Source of the DNA: JAEZBP01 sp963832725
GTDB taxonomy: Bacteria > Myxococcota_A > Polyangia > Polyangiales > Sandaracinaceae
DNA: 64,000 nt
NCBI GenBank assembly: GCA_963832725.1
Contig: CAWHVG010000001.1
Coordinates: forward strand, 992,001-1,056,000
Direction of reading: 5' to 3'
Both the position numbers and the translations under genes were made by a program. Under the pieces are notes generated by a model. The model made no database searches. It worked only from the letters and a program-made list of their open reading frames with translations, and was not told where the DNA came from. Of this stretch, positions 39,001-49,772 are shown piece after piece (the first letter of the stretch is position 1; each line of letters begins with the position of its first letter).

Positions 39001-42000
39001 CGCCGCGGTCAAGGTCCTGCTGGCCCGCCACGTGGAGCGCGCGGGCGACACGGCCCGCGCCCGTAGCCTCTTCGGCGAGGCCGCGGCGCTCGACCCGAAG
39101 GCGCTGGACGCCCTCGCCGGGCTGGCCCGCACCGCCAGCCGAGCCGACGGAGATCCCACCGCGGCGGTGGACGCCCTCGCGCGCCTCGCCGAGCACCTGA
39201 GCGGCCCCAGCCGCGAAGCCGTCCTCACGCGAGCCAGCCGGGTGGCCACCCTCCTCGCCGGCGATGCGGCGCGCGGCGTCTCCCTCCTCGCCGACGCGAC
39301 GGGCGTGCTCCCGCTCCAAGCGCGGGCAGAAGCGGCGGCGAACACCGCCGACCGCCAGACGGAGCTCGACGCGCTGAGCGCGTGGGCGAGCGCGGCCGGA
39401 GGCACAGACCGCGCGTTGGCCCTCGTCCGCAAGGCGGAGGCGCTGGCGGCGGGAGGTGACATCGACGGCGCCGAGGCGGCCCTGCGGGACGCATCGCTGG
39501 CCGACGGAAGCCTCGGCACCATCCGCGTCGTGCGCGAGATCATCGCACGGCGCGCAGGCGACGTGTCCCGCCTCGTCGAGTCGGTGGAGGCCGGCGGCGC
39601 GCTGGCTGCGGCGGCGCGGGTCGCGTCGGATCCCGGCGCGCTCGAACGCGAGCGCGAGCTCTTGGGCGCGGCCGCCTCCGAGGGCAACGCGCTGGTGACC
39701 GCCGACGTGCTCGCGCTCGACGTCGCCGCCGCGCAGGGCGAGGACGAGGCGATCGACGCCGCCCTGCGACGCCAGGCGGACCGGATGCCGCCGGAGCGCC
39801 GCGTGGGATCCCTCCTCGCGCTGGCCGAGCGGGCCATCGAACGCAACGACCTCGAGAGCGCCGAGGCGCTCCTGTCCGAAGCGAGGGCCCTGGTCCCGGG
39901 CAACCCGCTGGTCCTCCGCCCGCTGGGCCGACTGGCGCTGCAGCGCGACCCGACGACCACCGCAGCGCTCTGGCTGGAGGAGTCGTCGGTCGCTTCCGGT
40001 GAGCGCGCCGCCTACGCGGCCACCGAAGCCGGTCGGGTGCTGGCGCAGAGCGGCGGCGACGCGCTCGGAGCGTACCGCCGCGCGCTCGACGCCGTGCCGG
40101 GGTACGGGCCGGCCGCGTGGTTGCTCAAGCCGCTGGCCACCGAGGTCGGCGACCCGCTCACGCTCGGCGACGTCCACGAGCAGCTCGCCGAGACCGCGGC
40201 CGATCCCATCGACGCCGCCGGCCACCTCGTCCGCGGAGCCCTGTTGCGCGCCCACGCCGACCCGGACGGCGCGGGCGGGCTCCTCGAGCAAGCGCGCGCG
40301 CTCGCGCCGGACGACGCCATCCTGCAGAGCCTGATCATGCGCTCGGCCAACGGCACGGCTCCAGCCGACCGGGCCGCGATGCTCGCCGCCAGCGCCGAGA
40401 GCGCCTCCCCCATCCTCGCCCGCGTGTTCCGCCTCCAGGCCGCGGGCGCCTACGAGGACGCCGGCGATCCCGCCGCCGCCGCGGCGCAGTATCGGGCGAT
40501 CGCCGAGACGCACCCGGAGGATCCCAGCGTGCGCTTCGGGCTCGACCGGGCCGAGATCGCGGCGGACCAGGTCGCCCGCGTGGCGGAGCGCCGCTTCGCG
40601 GCCGTCAAGGAAGCGGAGACGGAGGAGCGGCGGGTCCTCGCGCTCGAGCGTCTGGCCGACCTGGACCAGCACGAGCGCAAGGATCCGGCGAGCGCGGTGC
40701 TCTCGCTCCAGTCGATCCTGGAGACCGCCCCCGGCCACCTGCCGAGCTTGCGTGCTCTCCAGCGCTACTTCGCCGAGCATGGCCGCACGGAGGACGCGGC
40801 CGAAGTGGTCGAGCGAATGGCCGAGCACGTCCAAGAGGGACCGGACGTCACCTCGCACGTGCGCCTGGCCCGCCGGCTGCGCCTGGCCGACCCGGAGGCC
40901 TCCGGCGAGGTCGCGGACGCGATGTTGGTGGGCGCCGCGCCGCGGGCGGAGCTCGATCTCTGGCTCGCGCCGCGAGTCCTGGCGGCAGCCCTCGCGCAGG
41001 AAGAGGACGAAGCCGCTGCCGACGCCGCGCGACGCCTGGCCGAGCTCCTGGCGACGGCCAGCGAGCGGGCCTCGGCGCGGGTGCGCGCATCCGAGCTGAT
41101 GGCGCCGGAGGACGCGCTGGCGATCCTCGCCGAGGCCAGCAGGTCGGCGCCGCAGCACCCCATCGCGTCGTCGACGCTGGCACAAGCCTGCGAGCGCGCC
41201 GAGCATTGGGAAGAGGCAGCGGAGGCGTGGGAGCAGGCCGCGCGCGCCAGTGAGGTGCGCGAGCACGGCGCCGCGTACTTCGACCGCGCCGGCCGCCTCT
41301 GGGAGACGCGGCTCCAGAACAAGGAGCGCGCGCGCCGCGCCTACGAAGCGGCGAGCGAGCGCGACGTCACCCACGGCGACCTCTTCGAGCGGCTGCGCGC
41401 CATCCTGAAGGCCGACGGCGACCGCGAACGGCTGGCCGAGCTCTACACGCAGCGGCTGGCGGCCGGCGGAGACACGGCGCAGCTGGTCGACCTCTACGTG
41501 GCCCAGGCCGAGCTCTACACCGACCTCCGGGACCTCTCGAACGCGAAGTCGGCGCTGCGGGCGGCGCTGGCGCTGATGCCCGAGCGGATCGACGCGCTGC
41601 GTGCGCTGGCGAACCTCTCGCTCGAGGACGAGGACTGGCGTGGCGCGGCCGAGGTGCTGATCCGCATCGCCCGCATCCGCAAGGAGCGCGAAGAGCTCCG
41701 CTGGGTCTTCTTCACGCTGGGCGACATCTACGACCAGCACATGCCGGATCCGCGCCGGGCGGAGGCCGCGTTCAAGCGCGTGCTGAAGCTCTTCCCGCAG
41801 GACGTGCCGGCCATGGAGCGACTGGCCACGCTCCACGAGCGCGAAGGCCAGCACCAGGCCGCCGGCGAGATGCTGGCCGAGCTGGCGCGGCTCGACGTCG
41901 ACCCCGAGCGCAATCGCGCGCACCGGCTCAAGCTCTCGCAGACCTTCGAGCAGCTCGGCGACGCGCGCCGCGCCGAGCAGGTGCTGGAGCAGGCCCGCAA

Positions 42001-43112
42001 GAACGCGCCGACCGACCTGGCCGTGCTGCGGGCGTTCGCCGACTTCTACCAGCGACAGAACGCGGCCAATGCCATGGCCATGCACCTCAACCGCGCCGTG
42101 AACGACTTCCGGCACGCACTGGAGGCGGACCTCGGCGACGCGGCGGCGTGGCCCGGGTTGGTGGAGGTGCTGACCTGGCGCGGCGACACGGACGCGGCGG
42201 CGGTGGCGGCCAGCGCGGCGCAGTCGCTCGGCATCGTGGACATCGAGATGTCGAAGCTCGTCGACTCGCGCGGCGCGGCGCCCGGCCTGGAGGCGGGCGC
42301 GGCGATGGAGACGCTCGACGAGCTCCTGGCCCCGCCGCAGCTCCCGGCCCCCACCCGGGCCGTCTTCCGCCTGGCCGGCGAGGCCCTCGAGCGCTCGCTG
42401 CCCTTCGACGTGGGGGCCTACCGCGCCGAGAAGATCAACCCGAGGGACACGCAGATCCGGCCCATCGCGCTGGAGGTCGGCCGCTGGTTCGGCATCTCCG
42501 ATCCACAGCTCTACGTCACCAGCGCCGCGCCGCGCGTCTGTGTGCCGGTCTACAGCAACCCGGTCACCGTGCTGATCGGCAGCGAGCTGCTCGGCATCAC
42601 CGACGACCGCGAGAAGCTCTTCGTGCTGGTGCGCGCGTTCAAGATCGCCCACGCACAGCTCTCGGTGGTGGTGCGGGCGCAACCGCAGGAGCTGGCCGCG
42701 CTGATGGGCGGGCTGGTCTCCGGGTACGACCCGAACCACGTCGCGCCGGGCGCCGATCCGGCGCAGGTCGCCGAGGACGCGCGGCGGATCGCGAAGAACG
42801 TCCCGCGGCGAGCGCGAGACGAGCTCGGGCCGCTGGTCTTCGAGATGGCCGGCCGACCGGGCTACGACCCGGGGGTCTTCGCGATGGCGGCCTCCGAGTG
42901 GGGCAACCGCACGGCGTTGGTCGCGTCGGGCTCGATGCCCGCCGGTCTGTCCGCGCTGGCCAAGCTCAGCGGCGAGCGGGAGCTGCCCTCGGATTCCGGG
43001 GGCGCGCCTCGGCATGCTCACCCGCTTCCCCGAAGCCACCTCGCTGCTCTCCTTCGCGATCTCCGACGCGCACTTCGAGGCGCGCCGTCGCGCCGGCGGC
43101 GGCCGGCGCTAA
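36011..43112 (+). CDS. Giant acidic TPR protein B with repeated TRIA motifs
   Basis: About 2,365 residues. The first 850 are disordered and strongly acidic with Pro-rich stretches. They carry eight copies of 'TRIA' set between Asp/Glu runs and a 'P-E-x-L' tail, then a Pro/Arg zone ('GALGKIPRPPVPPPRGLG') and repeats of 'EDAAAEIQS'. From about 880 on there are some forty TPR-type helix pairs ('ARELYRSAIEADPADVVAL', 'RRAYEASERD'-like). A C-terminal domain follows ('NPRDTQIRPIALEVGRWFG', 'PVTVLIGSELLG'), shared with protein A. Frame breaks at about 36075, 36757 and 43000 were bridged. It is probably a scaffold, perhaps a phospho-target of a Ser/Thr kinase. Confidence 0.65.
36708..37030. repeat. 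Four 87-bp coding repeats in protein B; one copy is 86 bp
   Basis: Units start at 36708, 36794, 36881 and 36968, i.e. spacings 86, 87 and 87. The short one reads ctccgtcccgag where its sisters read ctccgtccccgag, a C-run one base shorter, and the frame breaks exactly there. Each unit encodes 29 residues with one 'PKTRIASVP'. Confidence 0.92.
38006..38131. repeat. 27-bp coding repeats (EDAAAEIQS)
   Basis: Four full in-frame copies of a 9-codon unit and a fifth partial one in the acidic part of protein B. One copy has Asp for Ala. Confidence 0.9.
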
Positions 43113-43121
43113 GGGCGGGCG

Positions 43122-43730
43122 ATGCGCATCGGCCTGCTCGGTCCGGCGGAGGGTGACGAGGCCGCGCTCAAGGAAGCGGTCGAGTTCCTCCTCGGCGATG
43201 CCGGCGTCGACCAGGCCATCTACCTCGGTGAGGACGACGACACCATCGAGCGCGTCATCACGGCGGGGGCGCGAGAGATCTTCGGCGCCGAGCCGAGCAC
43301 GGAAGCCTTCCTCGAGCGGGCCGTGCAGCTCGCGCGCGAGGGCACGTCGGAGCAGATCGAGGAGCTGCTCGGCGCGGAGGCCTCGTTCCGCCGGCTGGCC
43401 GCCATCCGCAAGCTCCCGCCGCCGCCGGCGCGGGCCGTAGAGATGGTCTCCGACCGCATCATCCTCGCCGTGCACGACAAGTCGGTCCTCGACGAGGAGG
43501 ACATCGCCAACGCGGCGCTCATCGTCTACGGCAACGGCAAGGAAGCCGAGCTGCGCCGCTTCGGCCCGCGCTACTTCCTGACCCCCGGACCGGTCACGGC
43601 GGGCCGCGTGGCGCTGCTCGAGGTCGAGGAGGACGGCGGCGTGTCCATCGCGCTCTTCGAGACCTCGGGCTTGCCCTTGGTCCGCGAGAAGATGGCCCGC
43701 CGCACCACCAAGATGCACGTCGTCTCATGA
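43122..43730 (+). CDS. Conserved-looking 202-aa protein of unknown function
   Basis: Not recognised. The start 'MRIGLLGPAEGDEAALKEA' and 'DQAIYLGEDDDTIERVI' recall the first strands of the calcineurin-like phosphoesterase fold (MRIxxxSDxHG, then G-D), but the metal-binding His and Asp residues are missing. The C-terminal half has 'AVEMVSDRIILAVHDKSVL' and 'GVSIALFETSGLPLVREK', beta-rich. A degenerate, non-catalytic phosphoesterase is possible. It starts 9 bp after gene B and ends 43 bp before nadD, clearly inside the same operon. Confidence 0.6.
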   Translation: MRIGLLGPAEGDEAALKEAVEFLLGDAGVDQAIYLGEDDDTIERVITAGAREIFGAEPSTEAFLERAVQLAREGTSEQIEELLGAEASFRRLAAIRKLPPPPARAVEMVSDRIILAVHDKSVLDEEDIANAALIVYGNGKEAELRRFGPRYFLTPGPVTAGRVALLEVEEDGGVSIALFETSGLPLVREKMARRTTKMHVVS

Positions 43731-43773
43731 GCTCCCGCGTCGCCGACTGCGGCACCTCCACGGAGCGCGCATC

Positions 43774-44313
43774 GTGACCGCCTGGGCCATCTTCGGCGGG
43801 AGCTTCGATCCGCCGCACATCGGCCACGTCCTGGCCGCGACCTGGGTGCGGAGCGCGACCGAGGTCGACCGTGTGATCGTGGTGCCGACGCTCGAGCACC
43901 CCTTCGGCAAGCGCATGGCGCCCTACCCTCACCGGCGGCGGATGGCCGAGCTCGCGTTCGCGCCGCTCTCGCAAGTCGAGGTGAGCGACATCGAGGCGCG
44001 CCTCGGCGGCGCCAGCTACACCGTGCGCACGCTGGAGGCGTTGAAGCGCGCGCACCCGGACGTCACGCTGAGGTTGATCATCGGCAGCGACCTGGTGGAG
44101 CAGGTGCCGAGCTGGCGAGAGGGTCCTCGCATCCCCGCACTGGCACCGCTCCTCGTGGTCGGGCGCGCTGGTCACGGCGCCCACCAGATCGCCATGCCGG
44201 AGGTGAGCTCGACCGAGATCCGGGCGCGCCTTCGCGCCGGCGAGCCCGTCGACGGCCTCGTGCCGCGCGCCGTCCTCGAATACCTCGCGCGGACGCCGCT
44301 CTACGCAGGCTGA
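43774..44313 (+). CDS. nadD: Nicotinate-nucleotide adenylyltransferase
   Basis: Makes deamido-NAD from nicotinate mononucleotide and ATP in NAD synthesis. Signature 'GGSFDPPHIGHVLAA' (residues 8-22) contains the HxGH nucleotidyl-transfer motif. 'RRMAELAF', 'LIIGSDLV' and the closing 'SSTEIRARLRAG' are diagnostic. The 179-aa length is slightly short but normal. The GTG at 43774 directly precedes 'TAWAIFGGSFDP'. It is the last gene of the TPR operon. The final 22 codons plus stop are copied twice more downstream. A housekeeping gene at the end of this operon suggests it is always expressed. Confidence 0.92.
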   Translation: MTAWAIFGGSFDPPHIGHVLAATWVRSATEVDRVIVVPTLEHPFGKRMAPYPHRRRMAELAFAPLSQVEVSDIEARLGGASYTVRTLEALKRAHPDVTLRLIIGSDLVEQVPSWREGPRIPALAPLLVVGRAGHGAHQIAMPEVSSTEIRARLRAGEPVDGLVPRAVLEYLARTPLYAG

Positions 44314-44541
44314 AGCGCCCCCTTCCAATCGCGGCGCGTCGTCCAGTGAGCGGCGGCCCGTCGACGGCCTCGTGCCGCGTGCCGTCCTCGACTACCTCGC
44401 GCGGACGCCGCTCTACGCAGGCTGAAGCGCCCCGTTCCAATCGCGGCGCGTCGTCCAGTGAGCGGCGGCCCGTCGACGGCCTCGTGCCGCGTGCCGTCCT
44501 CGACTACCTCGCGCGGACGCCGCTCTACGCGGGCTGAGGCG
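44245..44541. repeat. 112-bp tandem repeat carrying the nadD 3' end, three copies
   Basis: The segment starting cccgtcgacggcctcgtgcc occurs at 44245 (inside nadD), 44357 and 44469, exactly 112 bp apart. The third copy ends near 44541. Copies two and three each keep the last 22 codons and the TGA of nadD without a start. The 217 bp from here to the next gene hold no frame, only a GCGCATGCGC palindrome near 44719. Confidence 0.95.
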
Positions 44542-44758
44542 CTCTCCGCACGCCGTCCGGTGAGCGGCGAGCTCGCCCGTACGTGGTCCTCGGCCAGAGC
44601 CCGCTTCTCCCATCCCCGGCGGCTCGAGACCGTCCACCGTATTCGGCACGGGACCGCAACGCCGCCCTCCCGGGTTTCGGCGGCTCCGACACCTCCCCCT
44701 GGACGACCGCTTTACCCGCGCATGCGCAGGCACCACGCTCGCCGGAACGGAGGCGCGC

Positions 44759-45577
44759 GTGGCGGAAGGACTGCAGATACGAATCGTCGGGCGAGGTCGG
44801 GTCGGGCGCGGGTTGGCGCGAGCGCTGAAAGCCGCGGGCGTGCCCGCTCGGCTGGTCGCCGGCCGCAGCGAGCGCTTCCCTCCCGCCGGCTCCGGCGTGG
44901 TCACGCTGATCACGGTGCCGGATCCCGCCATCGAGACGGTCGCGCGACGGCTCGCGCCATCCGTCTCGGCGCGCTCCGTCGTGCTGCACTGCTCGGGTAG
45001 CCTGGACGCAGAGGTCCTCGCGTCGTGTCGGAACGCGGGCGCGAACGTCGGCGTCATGCACCCACTCGTCTCCTTCGCCGCCCCGGCGAAGCCGCCGGCG
45101 CTCGCGGGCGCTTCCTTCGTCATCGCCGGCGACCGCGCAGCCGTGCGCGCCGCCAGCCGGGTCGCCCGCGCGGTCGGTGCCCGCGCCCTGAAGGCCGACG
45201 TCCACGGCCCGGCCTATCACGCCGCCGCAGCGCTGGCGGCGAACGGCGCGGCGGCGCTCGCGACGGTCGCCGTCCGCGTGCTCGGCTCGGTCGGACTCGA
45301 CAAACGCGACGCCGAGCGCGCCATCGGCGCCTTGCTGCGCACCGTGGGTGAGAACGTCGAGCGGGTCGGCGTCCCGAACGCCCTCAGCGGCCCCGTCATC
45401 CGCGGCGACGCCAGCGCCGTCCGCGTGCACCGAAGCGCGCTCGAGGCGCTCGATCCCGATGCGCGACGCGCCTACGACGCCGTCGCGCCGGCCATCCTCG
45501 ACTGCGCGCGGCGAGCCGGACTGCCCGACGAGCGGGCGGACGAAATCCGGCGCGTGCTGAAGCGCCGCCCGCGCTGA
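44759..45577 (+). CDS. DUF2520 Rossmann-fold oxidoreductase-like protein
   Basis: A 272-aa protein with an N-terminal NAD(P)-binding Rossmann domain ('IRIVGRGRVGRGLARALK', the GxGxxG loop at about 11-16; 'VVTLITVPDPAIE'). The C-terminal DUF2520 helical domain contains 'HCSGSLDAEVLASC', 'GVMHPLVSFA', 'GPAYHAAAALAANGAAAL' and 'ERVGVPNALSGPVIRGDA'. The fold is like 6-phosphogluconate or F420-dependent NADP oxidoreductases; the substrate is unknown. In many bacteria the family sits by pantothenate genes, but not here. The GTG at 44759 follows gaacggagg. Its last 29 codons are copied 138 bp downstream. Confidence 0.82.
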   Translation: MAEGLQIRIVGRGRVGRGLARALKAAGVPARLVAGRSERFPPAGSGVVTLITVPDPAIETVARRLAPSVSARSVVLHCSGSLDAEVLASCRNAGANVGVMHPLVSFAAPAKPPALAGASFVIAGDRAAVRAASRVARAVGARALKADVHGPAYHAAAALAANGAAALATVAVRVLGSVGLDKRDAERAIGALLRTVGENVERVGVPNALSGPVIRGDASAVRVHRSALEALDPDARRAYDAVAPAILDCARRAGLPDERADEIRRVLKRRPR

Positions 45578-45708
45578 ACGCGCGTCAGCGCGCGAACGAG
45601 GCGGCAACCGTCGGCGCCACGATCGCAGGCCATCCTCGACTGCGCGCGGCGAGCCGGGCTCCCCCACGAGCGAGATCCGGAGCACGCTGAAGCGCCGCCC
45701 GCGCTGAA
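45491..45708. repeat. Duplicated 3' end of the DUF2520 gene
   Basis: Bases from gccatcctcgactgcgcgcg at 45491 to the stop recur from 45629, 138 bp away. The second copy has a short internal deletion and again ends in gcgccgcccgcgctgaa. It has no start codon and lies between two convergent genes. Confidence 0.9.
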
Positions 45709-45714
45709 GGACGC

Positions 45715-47028
45715 TCAGCCCGCGAGGAGGAGCCAGGCGGCCACCGCCAGCGCGAGGAGCAGCCCGACCCCGGCCGCGACGAGTTGGCCCGTCCGACTCG
45801 AGGGCTCGGGCGCGTCGATCGCCGGCGGCACGTCGCGGCGCTGCGTTTCGTCCAAGGCGGGCATGGCCCGGTTCTTGGCCGTGTCGTCCTCGGCCCGGCC
45901 TTCGGGCAGCGCGTGCTCGGTGTCACCGATGGCCGGCTCGGCGGGCTCGAGTGGCACCAGCTCGACGGCGGGGCCGCGGTCCAGCGCTTCGGCGGCCCGC
46001 TCGCGGGCGCGGCGAAGGCGGATGACATCCAGCTCGAAGTGGTCGCTCAAAAACGTGCCGAAGCGGATCTGCGACGCGAAGAGCTTCGCCCGCATGGCGT
46101 AGTCGTCGAGCGCGCGCGCCATCTCGCCGGCGCTCGCCCAACGCTCGTTCGGATCGACGACCAGCGCTCGGCTCAGGATGCCCGCGAGCTCGTCGTGGAG
46201 CGGCAGCCCGCGGTCGGGCAGCGGCGGGATGGCCCCCTCGCGCGCCATCTGAAGCATCTCGTCCTCGGTGCCGCGATAGAGCCTGCGGCCCGCACAGAGC
46301 TCCCAGAGGACGATGCCGGCGGCGAAGATGTCCGCCCGCGCGTCGAGCTCCTCCCCGCGCGCGTGCTCGGGCGACATGTACGCCGCCTTGCCCGCGATGC
46401 GCGAGCGCTGTCCCGAGCCGTCCTCGCTGCCGAGGGGCTCGTTCGGATGGGAGGGCGCCGTCCCGAAGGCCTTGGCGATCCCGAAATCGCAGAGCTTCAC
46501 CTCGCCCTCGAACGACACGAGGACGTTCGAAGGAGAGACGTCGCGGTGCACGATGCCCAGCGGGTGGCCCTGCTCGTCCTTGGCCCGATGCGCGAAGTCG
46601 AGCGCCGCGAGCATCTCGCGCACGAGAAAGAGCGCGAACTCGGCGGGCAGCGCGACCTTGCGCTTGCTCAACATCCGGAGGAGCTGGTTGAGGTCGAAGC
46701 CCTCGACGTACTCCATCGCGATGAAGAGGCGCTCGTCCTCGCGACCCAAATCGAGAACCTGCGCGATGTTCCCGTGGCGCAGCCCGGCCACGAGCTTGGC
46801 CTCCTCGACCAGCATCCGCGCGAAGTGCGCGTCGCCCGAGAGCGCCGGGAGGATCTCCTTGACCACCACGCGCCGCGCTGCCCCGAACTCCGTCTCGACG
46901 CGCGCGAGGTAGATGTTCGCCATCCCGCCGCGACCGATGCGATCGAAGAGGAGATAGCGGCCGAAGCGCCGCGGCAGCGATTCGTCGGCCGTGGCCGCCG
47001 GCGCAGGCCCAGGCACGGGAGCGGACAT
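45715..47028 (-). CDS. Membrane-anchored Ser/Thr protein kinase
   Basis: A 437-aa eukaryotic-like (PknB/PrkC class) kinase. The Gly loop is 'GRGGMANIYLA' (32-42), the catalytic Lys is in 'VVVKEIL' (57), the catalytic loop is 'HRDVSPSNVL' (161-170), the metal motif is 'DFGIAK' (181-186) and 'AYMSPEHARG' is the activation-segment end. The HRDVSPxNVL form is typical of myxobacterial kinases. After the catalytic domain come an acidic linker and one membrane helix ('LVAAGVGLLLALAVAAWLLL') ending the protein, so the kinase faces the cytoplasm. No extracytoplasmic sensor domain is present. It lies 135 bp after the clp gene, same strand. Confidence 0.92.
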   Translation of the reverse strand: MSAPVPGPAPAATADESLPRRFGRYLLFDRIGRGGMANIYLARVETEFGAARRVVVKEILPALSGDAHFARMLVEEAKLVAGLRHGNIAQVLDLGREDERLFIAMEYVEGFDLNQLLRMLSKRKVALPAEFALFLVREMLAALDFAHRAKDEQGHPLGIVHRDVSPSNVLVSFEGEVKLCDFGIAKAFGTAPSHPNEPLGSEDGSGQRSRIAGKAAYMSPEHARGEELDARADIFAAGIVLWELCAGRRLYRGTEDEMLQMAREGAIPPLPDRGLPLHDELAGILSRALVVDPNERWASAGEMARALDDYAMRAKLFASQIRFGTFLSDHFELDVIRLRRARERAAEALDRGPAVELVPLEPAEPAIGDTEHALPEGRAEDDTAKNRAMPALDETQRRDVPPAIDAPEPSSRTGQLVAAGVGLLLALAVAAWLLLAG

Positions 47029-47163
47029 CGGGCCCGGTGTGCCACGCAACGGCCCGTCTGGGCAAGCGAGCGACACGCCCGCCGGGTGGGACACCGTCAC
47101 GGCGCGACGCAGGCGTTCGGGTCGCCGCCCGGACGGGTTGCGGTAGCCGAGCTGCCCACCTCG

Positions 47164-49588
47164 CTACTCGGCTGCTTCGACGCTCTCGCGAGGATCGACG
47201 ACGACGCGACCGTCCTCGCCGCGCAGGACGACAATCTGCCCCCGGCCGACGTCGCCCGCCAGGACGGCGCTCGCCAGTGGGGCCTCGACCAGACGGCCGA
47301 CGCAGCGGCGCATGGGACGGGCGCCGAGCTCGGGGTCGAACCCGCCGCCGGCGATGAGCGCGTCGACGACGCTCGGCTCGATCTCGAGCGCGACCTGGTG
47401 CTCGCGCCGCATGACGTCGGCCACGTCCTCGAGCATGCGCCGCGCGATGGCGCGGACGTCCTCGTGGGTCAGCGGGGCGAAGAAGAGCGGCTCGTCGATG
47501 CGGTTCCAGAGCTCCGGCGGCAGCGCACGCCGCGCCGTGGAGAGCGCGCGATCGCGGTCGCTGCGGCTGCCGGTCTCCTCGCGGGCGCCGAAGCCCACCC
47601 GGCGGGCCGGCATCGCCGCGGCGCTGGCGCCGAGGTTGGAGGTCATGACGATGACGGTGTTGGTGAAGTCCACGGTCCGGCCGCGCCCGTCGGTGAGGCG
47701 GCCCTCGTCGAGCAGCGGCAAGAGCGCCAAGAGCACCTCGGGGTGCGCCTTCTCAATCTCGTCGAGCAGGATGAGCTGGTAGGGGCGGCGGCGGACCGAC
47801 TCGGTGAGCTGACCGCCGTCCTCGTGCCCGACGTAGCCGGGCGGCGCCCCGAGCAGCCGCGCCACCGAGTGCGCCTCGCTCAGCTCGCTCATGTCGAAGC
47901 GCGTGACGCCGCTGGCCGGGAAGAGCAAATCGCTGATGGCCTTGGCCGTCTCGGTCTTGCCCACGCCGGTCGGGCCGAGCAGCAGGAAGGTGCCCAGCGG
48001 GCGCCGCCCGCGGAAGCCGGCCGCCCCTTTGCGCAGCGCATCCGCGATGCGGGCGATGGGCTCGCGCTGGCCGACCACGCGCGAGGTGAGGTGCTCCTCC
48101 AGCCTGAGCAGACGATCGGCGTCGCGCATCAGGAGCCGCTCCACCGGGATGTGGGCCTGCTCGGCGACGACGCGGGCGATCGAGGCGACCTCCACCACGC
48201 TACCGCCGCGACGGCGCACGCGCGCGGCCGCCAGATCGAGGACGGCGATGGCCTTGTCGGGGAGGTGGCCTTCCGGGACATAGCGGACGGTGAGCTCGAC
48301 CGAGGCCTTCACCGCGGCCGGGTCGTAGGCGACGGCGTGATGGAGCTCGTACTTCGGCACGATGCCGCGCAGGATCTCGACCGCGTCCGAGGGGCTCGGC
48401 TCGCCGACGTCGATGCGCGAGAAGCGCCGGACCAGCGCCGCGTCGCGCTCGAAGCCGCGGCGGTACTCGACGTCGGTGGTGGCGCCGATGCAAGGGAGCT
48501 CGCCCCGCGCGAGCGCGGACTTGAGCTCGTTGGCGAGGTCGTCGGGGCCCTCACCGCCCACGATGGCGTGGATCTCGTCCAGGAAGAGCAGGACCTTGCC
48601 CTCGGAGGACGCGAATCTCCTCGCGGAGCTGGCGCAGGCGCTCGGCGAGGGCGCCGCGGACGCCGGTGCCGCTGACCAGCGCCCCGGCCGAGAGCTCGAT
48701 GAGGACGCGGTCGGCGAGCCGGCCGCAGAGGGAGGGCGCCTTCACCAGCCGCAGCGCCAGCCCCTCGACAATCGCGGTCTTGCCGACACCGGGCGGTCCG
48801 ACCAGCACAGGGTTGTTGGCGCGGCGGCGTCCGAGGACGTCGAGGAGGCGATCGATCTCGTGATCGCGACCGACCACGGGATCGATCTCGCCGGCGGCCG
48901 CAGCCGCGGTGAGGTTGCGGCCGAGCCGCGCGAGGAGCGGGAAGCGGTCCGGGTCCAGCGCGTGCGCGCCGAGCGCGGGCGGCGCGCTGGCACCGCGGCT
49001 GGGATCGAAGCGGCGGGCCACGCTCGGCCGGCGCGGCGGCGTGCTGTCACGACGTGCCGAGGGGCGCGGCGAGACGGGAGGGCGGGCTTCGCGCTGAAGC
49101 GTGGGGGAGACGCGGCTGCGCGGCACCGGCGGGACCATCGGTCGCGAGGCGCGCTGGGCGGAGCCGGGAGGGCGCGAGAGGGTCCGCTCGTCGTCGACGC
49201 CGAGCTGCGAGAGGACGTCGTCGCGGACGCGCGCGGGACTGGCACCGGCGTGCTCGATGCAGCGGAACCCGGCGGTCCGCGGCTCGCGCACGATCGCAGC
49301 CAAGAGGTGCATCGGGCGCGGCGCGGGCTCGCCGAGGTGCTCGGCGATACGGCTGGCGCGCTCGGCGGCCACCTCGATCGCGCTGGTCGGCTCCTCGTTG
49401 GCGATCTTGAGGGCGCTGATGAAGTCGCCCTCTCGGAGGCCCCGCCCCGTGAGCACGCGCGAAGTCTCCGCATCCTGCTGCAGCATCACGAGCAGCGCGT
49501 GCGCGGTAGACGGACGCTGCTTGCGCCTGAGCGCCAATCGACGCGCGTTCGCCAGCAGCCCGCCCAGGGTCCCGGTCATCGTGGCCAT
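47164..49588 (-). CDS. ClpC/ClpB-type double AAA+ unfoldase, one frameshift
   Basis: About 808 residues. The N-terminal part (frame from ATG 49588) has the double Clp-N repeat ('RPSTAHALLVMLQQDAE', 'RPMHLLAAIVREP'). A Pro/Arg-rich linker follows, then D1 with Walker A 'GPPGVGKTAIVEGLALRL'. The frame slips near 48612, then continues with 'EGKVLLFLDEIHAIVGG' (Walker B). D2 has 'GPTGVGKTETAKAI', 'GAPPGYVGHEDGGQLTE' and 'LILLDEIEKAHPEV', and 'DPELGARPMRRCV' is sensor 2. There is no long ClpB M-domain coiled coil, so it is nearer ClpC/ClpA. Whether it feeds ClpP or works as a stand-alone chaperone or ClpV cannot be said. Confidence 0.85.
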
Positions 49589-49772
49589 CTACGCCTCCCA
49601 GCCCCCGATACCGAATGCGAGGATCGATGGACAACTTTTCGACAAGGCGCGCAGGTGAATGCGAGCCCTCCCGCGCGCGTCGACGTGGGACCCCGCGACC
49701 TCAGGGCTCGCCCCACACCGCCCGAAATTTGATAGCCTGCCGCCTCATTCGAGCCCGAGGAGGAGAGAGACG

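Noticed and set aside
38600..43039. 1,479-codon open frame on the minus strand
   Set aside because: Shadow of the giant TPR gene B. Codon bias in very GC-rich DNA keeps the antisense frame open; its protein is His/Arg/Gly-rich without family sense.
45587..45714. Small gene between the DUF2520 and kinase genes
   Set aside because: It is a decayed copy of the DUF2520 3' end without a start codon.
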